Shown here piece by piece: positions 57,992-64,000 of a stretch of 64,000 bases of DNA (position 1 is the stretch's first letter; each line of letters begins with the position of its first letter). Position numbers and translations under genes: made by a program. The notes under the pieces are model-generated. The model saw nothing but the letters and a program-made list of their open reading frames with translations, did not search any database and was not told the DNA's origin. This DNA is from JACJYM01 sp965230495 (GTDB lineage Bacteria; Bacteroidota; Bacteroidia; Chitinophagales; Saprospiraceae). The stretch lies in the NCBI GenBank assembly GCA_965230495.1, contig OZ246004.1, positions 620,001 through 684,000 of the forward strand, read 5' to 3'.

Positions 57992-58030
57992 ATAAAAAGT
58001 ATCTCCATCTCCTTTGAGCTTGGAGATACT
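57992..58030 (-). terminator. internal terminator of the leftward operon
   Basis: A 10-base perfect stem (57998-58007 with 58021-58030) with a 13-base loop is followed on the minus strand by TTTTTATT. It lies 13 bases after the winged-helix gene and before the SSB-like gene, so it may reduce downstream expression. Confidence 0.65.
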
Positions 58031-58042
58031 GTGGGTGTGGTG

Positions 58043-58345
58043 TTATCCAACCGAATGAACACCGTTCAAATTTTCAATGTGTTGGCACAATACCAGCCAA
58101 TTTCCTGAAAGGCTCAAATAAGATCGGCCTTCATATTTATTCTTATTAATGGCACCGATATTAACCAGTGATCTCAGCTCACGATAGAATATCGGTTTAT
58201 CCATTCTCAATTCCTTCATCACTTGAGTAGTTCTGGGAGGTACAAGATCTCGCAGTGACACATAATCGAGTATTTCCCTTGCATGTCTACTTCTCAGCAC
58301 CTTAGACATGAACCGTAATCTCAATTCTATATTTGTGTGATTCAT
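58043..58345 (-). CDS. winged-helix DNA-binding protein
   Basis: A 100-residue protein. I choose the ATG at 58345 (MNHTNIELRLRFMSKVLRS) because it overlaps the stop of the upstream gene as ATGA; a longer frame to 58420 lies inside that gene. REILDYVSLRDLVPPRTTQV, the ELRMDKPIFYRELRSL recognition helix and the wing GAINKNKYEGRSYLSL fit an ArsR/MarR-like winged helix. It could regulate the element or act at its origin; which one is not known. Confidence 0.65.
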   Translation of the reverse strand: MNHTNIELRLRFMSKVLRSRHAREILDYVSLRDLVPPRTTQVMKELRMDKPIFYRELRSLVNIGAINKNKYEGRSYLSLSGNWLVLCQHIENLNGVHSVG

Positions 58346-58689
58346 ACGGTTAACTCTTTTACGATTACTCGATATCTCACTGATTGCATTTTGAGATTGT
58401 TGTATAGATGGTGTATACATAAGTCAAGGTTTCCCGTCTTGCTCTTTGCATGATCACAGAATGCTGTCACTTCCTTATCCTGATGTGTTAGAAATGATAT
58501 ACTCACTCCCGGATGGCTACTCTTAGCGTCATATGATACCGTTACATTCGTCAGTTTGAAGGCATCACAGATGTTAGAAAGTGTCTTCATGGATATTCCC
58601 CATGGTTGTCCTTTGTGATGTGTCCGTGGCCTGTCATCTTTGCCTAATGGCCATTTAAATTGTTTGTTGATTTTAATTTCCATCATCAT
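58342..58689 (-). CDS. uncharacterised element protein
   Basis: A 115-residue protein (possible starts at 58689, 58686 and 58683, three adjacent ATGs). It overlaps the end of the primase gene by up to 17 bases. Segments such as KWPLGKDDRPRTHHKGQPW and VTVSYDAKSSHPGVSISFL show no family I know. Histidine-rich, no membrane segment. Tight overlap on both sides shows it belongs to the replication operon. Confidence 0.6.
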   Translation of the reverse strand: MMMEIKINKQFKWPLGKDDRPRTHHKGQPWGISMKTLSNICDAFKLTNVTVSYDAKSSHPGVSISFLTHQDKEVTAFCDHAKSKTGNLDLCIHHLYNNLKMQSVRYRVIVKELTV

Positions 58690-61600
58690 TAAATTTTGGA
58701 TCTTTCTGAAATATCATCTCTTGCTGAGCTGAGGGTGGATCTTTTCGGTTTTCAAAGTCATTGGTATATTCATCCTCTTCCTTCTGTCCTTCTTCCGTGG
58801 AATAATTGGTTATATTAAATGAGTAACCCGAGAGTAGATCTGTATCAAAAACCCAGCATTGAGCCACCTTCTTTGGCCCCATTCGCTTTGATTTTTTTTG
58901 ACCGATGTATGAGTTGTGTATCTTGAAATAATGCTTGAGTGTGTTAAGCCCTAATGTTCTGGCTAAACCTTGCATTTTACCATGTCGTAAGTATTCCTTA
59001 TGTGCATAATTTAGATTGAGAAATAGTAGTTTCTTTGGGGCATCCCAGATTAATTCCTTTTTACCAGAACCATCATTTATTGTAACAGAATTCAATTCTT
59101 GTACTGCATAGTGAGAGCTAGTTAATTCTCCTTTCTCAATGAGATATTCTATCATTTTCCACCATTCTGAGAATTCTTCAGTTCCTTTGATGGCCAGAGA
59201 CTGATCAATGATTCTTTCACAGGTAAAATCCAACACCTCTTTTGTCTGAAAAGGCAAAGTGATGAATTGACTCATTACTTTATAAGTCGTGACCATCATG
59301 GCATAATTAGTGAATACTCTGGCATCAGGCATGGACTTAGCAGGAAACATAGACGACAACTGTTTAGATACCTCTTCATACATGACATCAAACTCTTTAC
59401 TGAATTTGCCTCTGAATGAGTGTACTTTGGCGGTTACGTATGAAAAGTATCCCTCCATTGTCCATTTGGTGAACCGTTCTGCTTTTTTCTTTATTTCTTT
59501 TGGGATTTCCGATTCATTGATGGTGGCAAAGTAGAGTGTTATACATCGCGATAGCAAAGCTGGATCATGTGCGGGCATGACCTGACCGGCTAATACTATG
59601 GAGTTATGAACAGGTGTTTTATTGGTCTGATTATCCTTGGTCAGTTTTGATAACTGTCTACCAAAACCATCAAAGAAGTTTTTAAATCCCTCCACCTTAT
59701 CATCAGGTACTTTTTCGGAGAATTCTTCATAGTTAGAGATTGCATTTCGACTTTGTGCCGGCACTCTAAAGAAAGAAGATAGTGTGCCTGATACTGAGTG
59801 TGTAGGTCTTTGTGGTATTCCAAACGGACCTACTAATAGTCTGGCCATAAATGTCTTCCCAGACCCCTGAGGACCGAAAAGATTCAGTAGAGGGAAACCA
59901 TTAAATCTTCTAAACAATATATCCTTAAATACAGTGGCAAAGTAGAACGATAACCCTATAATGGCATTTTCACCTAGTATTTCAGCGAATAATGAGGTCC
60001 ATTCTTCCACAGTTTTAGGTGATTGGTCATCTTCTGACTCTATATATTGAAAGCACTCTTCAAATTCGCTGGATCCTAAATCCTCAGTTTCCATATCTCT
60101 GAGTTTAGAAAAGGTAGGTAAGAAGTACTTTTTGTCATCAAACTCGACGATTCCGTATTCATTGATGGACATAAATTCACCATTGGGATTTGTGAGACCA
60201 TTAGACCAGGCATAACACCCACTACCGGGCTGATAGCCTAATGTGGTGATAGAGTAGACGTCCATCATCTTTTCATATACCATCTTGCGGAGTTGAAGAA
60301 AGTTTTCTTCTTTACCCTCGAATACGAAGTTTCCAATGCCCTCTGTCAGCTTCCTAAATGAATTAAGCATGATAAAGTCATCCGTAGGGATATCTATCAA
60401 TCTGCTGTCTTTGAAAATATTAGTGATTTCGAAGATTCTTCTATTCTGATGATTACCTCCATGTACCAGGAATAAGGGTGTAAGTACATAGTTGCTGATT
60501 TCTTTCCCATATGCTGTGTAGTATTTGTTGCCATCCTCAAACATGTGGTATTTGAGTTTTTGGTTTTCTTGCTCCGGCGTCAGTAGCTTTCGACCACTGA
60601 GTAATTGATCACGTCGTTTCTTTATTTCATCTTTTAGTACCTTTTGCGTTGTTCCTATTTTTCTGGAGATGGTTTTGGCATATTGTTCTAACAGAATCTC
60701 ATTATCAGTGGAGGAGAGTAGAAGAGCCGCTTTGTTGACAGCAGCTACTTTTCCATGTTCAGTTCCATCTAATTCAAGACTAACAGAATGAGTAATACCA
60801 TCTTCAGTATTGGCATCGGAGTAAGTTTTGAATCCTTTGAGACCTTTTTTAGTGATATAGTCAGCAGGATCATCATTAAATGGAAGCGTTAGTATAGATG
60901 GTTTAAGTTTGTTTTTGACTAATACTTCGACAGCCTTTATTTTGGATTTCTTACCGGCTTCGTCACCGTCCATCATGATGATTACGGTATCCGTGATCTG
61001 AGCCAATAGTTTGGCGTGATCATCTGTAAAGGAAGTGCCTAGTATGCCCACAGCATTGCTACAGCCGTGCTGATCCATCATGATCACGTCCGTTGCCCCT
61101 TCTACCAGATATGCAAATCCTTTATTCTTAATAGCCTGTTGGTTATGATGATAACCGAATAGTATTTTTGACTTTTTGAATATGCAGGAGTTCTTGCTAT
61201 TGATGTATTTAGGTGCTTTCGGTTTTATATGTTTGTGTCGAGCTGTGTATCCTACGATATCCCCACTTTTGTTATGTATGGGTATCATGATGCGATTGTA
61301 GAAGAAGTCGTAGTCATTGTCTTGTCCTTGAGTGACCAATCCTACTTCGATGAAATCATCTTTTAGTTTATGATTAGCAAGGGTATTGCTGTTGTTTGAA
61401 AGTATGATTCCCCACTTTTTGATGATTTCCTCTTCGTATATCTTTCCTGCTAGTTTGGTTGGTGTGTTGGGATATGTCGATTGTAATATTTCGTAGGCGG
61501 CTTTGTGAATGACTAGATGTCGTTCTTTCTCAGCTTTTTGAGCTTTCCAGGCTTTGTTGGCTTTATCTCTGTTTTCAGTGCCATAGTCTACAACCATACC

Positions 61601-61867
61601 GGCTTCATTAGCAAGTATTTCAATGGCTTCAGGGAAAGTATAGCTTTTGAGATCCATAAGAAACTGAGCGGCATTATTTCCTCCTTTTCCACATCCGAAG
61701 CACTTGTATATGCCTTTACTTACAGAAACCACAAAAGAAGGTGTCTTCTCATCGTGAAATGGACAACAGGCTATCATATTAGTTCCTGCCATTTTCAACT
61801 CTACGTACTTCGAAATCGTATCGTGCAGAGATGAGGCTCCCAGTATGTCATCGACATTTAATATCAT
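58673..61867 (-). CDS. primase-helicase: CHC2 zinc finger, TOPRIM and ATPase
   Basis: A 1,064-residue replication protein. Residues 1-100 hold a DnaG-type CHC2 zinc finger (C35, H38, C56, C59). A DnaG-like catalytic core with a TOPRIM domain follows at about 250-325: VEGATD near 256 and MMDGDEAG near 299 supply the metal-binding acids. A linker leads to a P-loop ATPase with Walker A GPQGSGKT near residue 665 in a DUF927-like helicase region; its further motif NSIVLAGQVMPAHDPALL ends in an arginine-finger-like SRC. It should both prime and unwind at the element's origin, independent of host DnaG/DnaB. A hairpin precedes the gene. Confidence 0.9.
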   Translation of the reverse strand: MILNVDDILGASSLHDTISKYVELKMAGTNMIACCPFHDEKTPSFVVSVSKGIYKCFGCGKGGNNAAQFLMDLKSYTFPEAIEILANEAGMVVDYGTENRDKANKAWKAQKAEKERHLVIHKAAYEILQSTYPNTPTKLAGKIYEEEIIKKWGIILSNNSNTLANHKLKDDFIEVGLVTQGQDNDYDFFYNRIMIPIHNKSGDIVGYTARHKHIKPKAPKYINSKNSCIFKKSKILFGYHHNQQAIKNKGFAYLVEGATDVIMMDQHGCSNAVGILGTSFTDDHAKLLAQITDTVIIMMDGDEAGKKSKIKAVEVLVKNKLKPSILTLPFNDDPADYITKKGLKGFKTYSDANTEDGITHSVSLELDGTEHGKVAAVNKAALLLSSTDNEILLEQYAKTISRKIGTTQKVLKDEIKKRRDQLLSGRKLLTPEQENQKLKYHMFEDGNKYYTAYGKEISNYVLTPLFLVHGGNHQNRRIFEITNIFKDSRLIDIPTDDFIMLNSFRKLTEGIGNFVFEGKEENFLQLRKMVYEKMMDVYSITTLGYQPGSGCYAWSNGLTNPNGEFMSINEYGIVEFDDKKYFLPTFSKLRDMETEDLGSSEFEECFQYIESEDDQSPKTVEEWTSLFAEILGENAIIGLSFYFATVFKDILFRRFNGFPLLNLFGPQGSGKTFMARLLVGPFGIPQRPTHSVSGTLSSFFRVPAQSRNAISNYEEFSEKVPDDKVEGFKNFFDGFGRQLSKLTKDNQTNKTPVHNSIVLAGQVMPAHDPALLSRCITLYFATINESEIPKEIKKKAERFTKWTMEGYFSYVTAKVHSFRGKFSKEFDVMYEEVSKQLSSMFPAKSMPDARVFTNYAMMVTTYKVMSQFITLPFQTKEVLDFTCERIIDQSLAIKGTEEFSEWWKMIEYLIEKGELTSSHYAVQELNSVTINDGSGKKELIWDAPKKLLFLNLNYAHKEYLRHGKMQGLARTLGLNTLKHYFKIHNSYIGQKKSKRMGPKKVAQCWVFDTDLLSGYSFNITNYSTEEGQKEEDEYTNDFENRKDPPSAQQEMIFQKDPKFNDDGN

Positions 61868-61896
61868 TTTGAGTAATGTGTTTTTTAAAATTGAGT

Positions 61897-61945
61897 GAAA
61901 AAGATCAGCGGATTACAAGCCGCCTTTTTGCATGGCCGCTGATCT
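61897..61945 (-). terminator. hairpin with T-tract ahead of the primase gene
   Basis: A 10-base stem (AGATCAGCGG with CCGCTGATCT; 61902-61911 and 61936-61945) encloses a 24-base loop that can itself pair partly (GCC/GGC). It is followed by TTTTT on the minus strand. It sits between the Cro-like gene and the primase and may be an attenuator or terminator; an origin-linked structure is also possible. Confidence 0.55.
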
Positions 61946-61961
61946 CTAGTTTATATATACA

Positions 61962-62306
61962 TCATATTAATAACCGCTTTCGTTGCTTTTCATACATCAT
62001 GTCTATTGGCTTCTCGCCTATATATAGCCAGGTAGGAGAGAAGTTGAATTTCTCCATGAACCTGGTCAATTGCTTTTTGTTAATCTCTGTGGTTCCATTG
62101 AGTAAACCATCATACCAATCTAGAGGGATACCCGTCTCTTCTACAAATTCGTTGATATCTTCATAAGTAGCCATCAGGTGGTTAATAGCTATGGCTAATC
62201 TCCCTTCATAGGTCTTGTAATGAAGGGATTCGAATTTTTCAATTCCTTCGCCTGTCATCTGATGACGAATATTGATCTTGTATAAATTGAGTTTACGAGT
62301 AGCCAT
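61962..62306 (-). CDS. Cro-like HTH protein
   Basis: A 114-residue protein. After an N-terminal extension of about 33 residues, a XRE-style five-helix region follows: LAIAINHLMATYEDINEFVE, then the turn GIPLDWYDGLLNGTTEI and the closing FNFSPTWLYIGEKPI. The last segment is typical of phage repressors in Bacteroidota (N-x2-WL-x-GEG type). It is encoded on the strand opposite the repressor, early in the leftward operon, which is the position of Cro. Its start codon shares one base with the stop of the 42-residue gene. Confidence 0.65.
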   Translation of the reverse strand: MATRKLNLYKINIRHQMTGEGIEKFESLHYKTYEGRLAIAINHLMATYEDINEFVEETGIPLDWYDGLLNGTTEINKKQLTRFMEKFNFSPTWLYIGEKPIDMMYEKQRKRLLI

Positions 62307-62434
62307 TATTGAAATTTTATATTTCTTCCTTGCTTATCAAAGTAGTCGCCAAATTTCTTGATCTGCTCTTTGCTTACTTCAACGAGTGGTTCATCATAAT
62401 TAAACACTGTAATTGTTATCTTGCTCTTTTTCAT
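62306..62434 (-). CDS. 42-residue small element protein
   Basis: A short frame, MKKSKITITVFNYDEPLVEV followed by a short basic helix and IKFQ. Its TAA stop overlaps the next gene's ATG by one base (TAATG), the arrangement of a translationally coupled gene, and an AAGAGA sequence precedes the start. No family. Between it and the 76-residue gene lie 70 bases discussed in the findings. Confidence 0.55.
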   Translation of the reverse strand: MKKSKITITVFNYDEPLVEVSKEQIKKFGDYFDKQGRNIKFQ

Positions 62435-62504
62435 ATCTCTTAGTTTAGACAAACAGGGTAGATGCCATCATCCCCCTGATGATGACACCCTTCCTGCAGA
62501 AGCT

Positions 62505-62735
62505 TCAACTTGCTATTGAAGTCTTTTGAGGTCTTAAATCTATCGTCATACTCTGGTTGATCAGAGACTTATCGTTTTCGTATACTTTATTCATACCCTT
62601 AACTATTTTGCTTACAAATGAGGATAAAGAACAGGACTTGCCCGTATTGTATTGATAGGCTACGTGAATCTTCCTCATTATGCTTAAGTCATCTTTACTT
62701 ATTGATAAGCTTGCGAAGCCTTTTTTTGATTCCAT
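62505..62735 (-). CDS. first gene of the leftward early operon
   Basis: A 76-residue protein: MESKKGFASLSISKDDLSIM, a helix with HVAYQYNTGKSCSLSSFVSK, and a polar tail. The strand-helix-helix order (ASLSISKDDLSIMRKI, then SLSSFVSKIV) is reminiscent of a ribbon-helix-helix regulator, but I cannot assign it. It starts about 50 bases downstream of a consensus leftward -7 box, so it is the first product of the early transcript. Confidence 0.6.
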   Translation of the reverse strand: MESKKGFASLSISKDDLSIMRKIHVAYQYNTGKSCSLSSFVSKIVKGMNKVYENDKSLINQSMTIDLRPQKTSIAS

Positions 62736-62786
62736 TTGCTCTGTTTTTAGTTATGGTATTTTTTGTAGTATTTTTTAATTACCACA

Positions 62787-62794
62787 CAAATGTA
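62787..62794 (-). promoter_or_regulatory. leftward early promoter -7 box
   Basis: The minus strand reads TACATTTG, a perfect TAnnTTTG match 52 bases upstream of the 76-residue gene. It lies in the divergent control region 62,736-62,934, which is extremely AT-rich. No -33 TTTG is visible at the right distance. Confidence 0.5.
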
Positions 62795-62855
62795 ATATAA
62801 ATAACATATAAATTATAAGATTAATATAATAAATTAATATATATAAATACTAAAA

Positions 62856-62936
62856 ATAGCACATATATGAGTCAAAAAGCTGATTTGCAATGATTTATAA
62901 AATCAATCAGTAATAATTAATTTATATTTGTGCTAT
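62856..62936. promoter_or_regulatory. paired inverted operator-like sites
   Basis: ATAGCACA (62856-62863) and its exact complement TGTGCTAT (62929-62936) are 65 bases apart. The right copy overlaps the repressor's -7 box and start codon. The layout suits binding by the repressor or the Cro-like protein to shut the repressor promoter, with looping to the second site. Confidence 0.45.
62923..62930 (+). promoter_or_regulatory. repressor promoter -7 box
   Basis: TATATTTG is a perfect match ending four bases before the repressor ATG at 62935. Transcription would start at or about the A of the start codon, giving a leaderless mRNA. Confidence 0.5.
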
Positions 62937-63447
62937 GCAGATAGGTGATCGACTTAGGATATTAATGAAAAAAAGAGGTGTTACTCAAAGTGAGTTAGCG
63001 GACGCAATGGGTAAAGCACAAACCGTTATCTCTAGATACATTAATAACAATACAATGATGGGTGCAGATGTACTGAAGGAAATAGCTGATTATTTTAGTA
63101 TTTCTGCGGATTACTTTTTGAGCGATGAATTTGAGGGTGTGCCGCCTGAAGGCACTCCTAGAAAGGTTAGTACTGATGCTAAAGAGCTAACCGCTGAAGT
63201 TAGAAAGGAAATAAGAGAATTAGATGAGATTTTGCAAAGCCGTTTAGAATCTTTAGAGCAGGACAAAAGGATGCTGATGGATTACAACACTCGTTTGGTG
63301 GAAAACGAAAAGGTATTGATGTCGAGGATTGAAGCACTTGAGGAGGAGCTAAAGAAGTTTAGAGGTCGATTGACCAACCCGGCAGAAGAAACAGATCCTG
63401 ATCTGGTGTTAGAACAATGGGATAAGATTAAGAAGAAGGGTAAGTAA
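62935..63447 (+). CDS. XRE family repressor with C-terminal coiled coil
   Basis: A 170-residue regulator. The N-terminal helix-turn-helix spans residues about 5-60 (RLRILMKKRGVTQSELADAM, recognition part AQTVISRYINN, closing SADYFLSDEF). A long charged coiled coil follows (about residues 75-145), likely for oligomerisation. There is no S24 peptidase domain, so it cannot be inactivated by RecA-stimulated self-cleavage like lambda CI. It is divergent from the early operon and is the best candidate for the maintenance repressor of the element. Confidence 0.85.
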   Translation: MQIGDRLRILMKKRGVTQSELADAMGKAQTVISRYINNNTMMGADVLKEIADYFSISADYFLSDEFEGVPPEGTPRKVSTDAKELTAEVRKEIRELDEILQSRLESLEQDKRMLMDYNTRLVENEKVLMSRIEALEEELKKFRGRLTNPAEETDPDLVLEQWDKIKKKGK

Positions 63448-63472
63448 AGAATAAAATCAAAAAATATTAAGC

Positions 63473-63709
63473 ATGAAAACGTACAAGTGTATTAAGGTTA
63501 ATCGCCATTTTCAAAGTAACAATAAGTCTTCGAATGAAGCAGTGGATAGTTATGAATCTCTTCTTAACTCAATGGCTCAAGAAGGTTGGCAGTTGGATAA
63601 TATTGATCACATAACTCGTGAAATACCTTCAGGTTGTTTATCAGCATTATTCGGTGGTAAACCAACAATTATAGAAGATACATTTTATATCTTTTCTAAA
63701 GAAGTTTAA
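63473..63709 (+). CDS. DUF4177-like small protein
   Basis: A 78-residue protein with the DUF4177 pattern: an opening strand KTYKCIKVNRHF, then SLLNSMAQEGWQLDNIDHI, and a final strand TFYIFSKEV. A cysteine-glycine loop (GCLSALFGGKP) resembles a short membrane-contacting hairpin. The function of the family is unknown. It lies 25 bases after the repressor gene and is likely co-transcribed. The frame stays open for about 30 codons after its TAA stop, with no new start of note. Confidence 0.75.
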   Translation: MKTYKCIKVNRHFQSNNKSSNEAVDSYESLLNSMAQEGWQLDNIDHITREIPSGCLSALFGGKPTIIEDTFYIFSKEV

Positions 63710-63808
63710 AGCAAATTAATTAACCCTGTTCAGGGGGAATCTCTTGATTTAGTAATCGCAAAAAATGGTATGAGATTAAGAAGAGATTTAAGTAAAAAAT
63801 ATTAAGTC

Positions 63809-64000
63809 GTGCAAATACTTAATAGAAAAGAGCTAAACGGTTTATTAGGTGTAAAAGATTTCTTCGAAGCATCTATCGAATTAATTGATAAGATAGATTA
63901 TTTGGGCGGAATTGAAGATTTTGACTCATTATTGAAAGGAAGATATCAAAGCGAATACGGAGCATCCCTTCATCTTATAAAGAGACCAAATGGATTAGAA
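63809..64000 (+). CDS. partial gene running off the window
   Basis: A frame opening with GTG at 63809 and continuing to the last base (64 codons seen): MQILNRKELNGLLGVKDFFE, then helical segments and GASLHLIKRPNGLE. Composition looks coding. It follows the DUF4177 gene on the same strand. The visible part has no domain I recognise, and the true start could be another codon. Confidence 0.55.
   Translation, partial: MQILNRKELNGLLGVKDFFEASIELIDKIDYLGGIEDFDSLLKGRYQSEYGASLHLIKRPNGLE

Noticed and set aside
58346..58420. Longer start for the winged-helix gene at 58420
   Set aside because: It would overlap the upstream gene by about 80 bases, while the ATG at 58345 gives a coupled ATGA joint and a natural N-terminus.

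Overview
The window is a piece of a Bacteroidota chromosome. It carries four very large or medium secreted proteins ending in type IX secretion (T9SS) C-terminal sorting domains. It also has the ftsX-DUF3098-uppP-truB gene order typical of this phylum, an argS-glnS pair, and many -7 promoter boxes of the form TAnnTTTG, which are characteristic of the Bacteroidota sigma factor. The base composition is AT-rich. Placement below phylum (for example Saprospiria or Cytophagia) is not possible by eye.

Bases 1-53,800 are ordinary chromosome. From left to right they hold: uncharacterised and lipoprotein genes, including a tiny protein that is 44% lysine; an S9 peptidase; a TlpA-like thioredoxin lipoprotein; glnS and argS; a sugar nucleotidyltransferase; and a mitochondrial-type aconitase. 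Next come a two-gene redox module (NirB-like FAD oxidoreductase plus NosR/NapH-like membrane ferredoxin), signal peptidase I, pdhA, recF, a dicluster ferredoxin and an 1,818-residue T9SS protein. These are followed by the ftsX operon, two more T9SS proteins (one with an exact-period 417-bp tandem duplication), rimO, a DPM1-like glycosyltransferase, fmt, an OmpA protein, a rhodanese lipoprotein, a haem-binding protein and ribA. The stretch ends with a secreted esterase, rdgB with a possible DNA polymerase III psi-like partner, ilvE and a 1,903-residue T9SS protein. Many neighbours are convergent and share hairpin terminators that work in both directions.

From an initiator tRNA (53,833-53,908) to the right edge lies an integrated phage-like element, which runs out of the window. 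A large serine recombinase sits directly against the tRNA, and its last six codons are antisense to the tRNA 3' end, so the attachment junction is probably here. Leftward from a divergent control region (62,736-62,934) runs one long early operon of tightly overlapping genes: small regulators including a Cro-like protein, a 1,064-residue CHC2-TOPRIM primase fused to an ATPase, a winged-helix protein, an SSB-like protein ending in DDLPF, a lipoprotein, several small phage-type proteins and the recombinase. Rightward from the control region runs an XRE repressor, apparently leaderless, followed by a DUF4177 protein and a gene cut by the window edge. No structural, packaging or conjugation genes are visible, so prophage, phage-plasmid and ICE-like element cannot be separated here.

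The most interesting parts are the tRNA/recombinase junction, the compact lysogeny-like switch, the replication module with its SSB analogue, the lysine-rich mini-protein and the psi-like gene next to rdgB.
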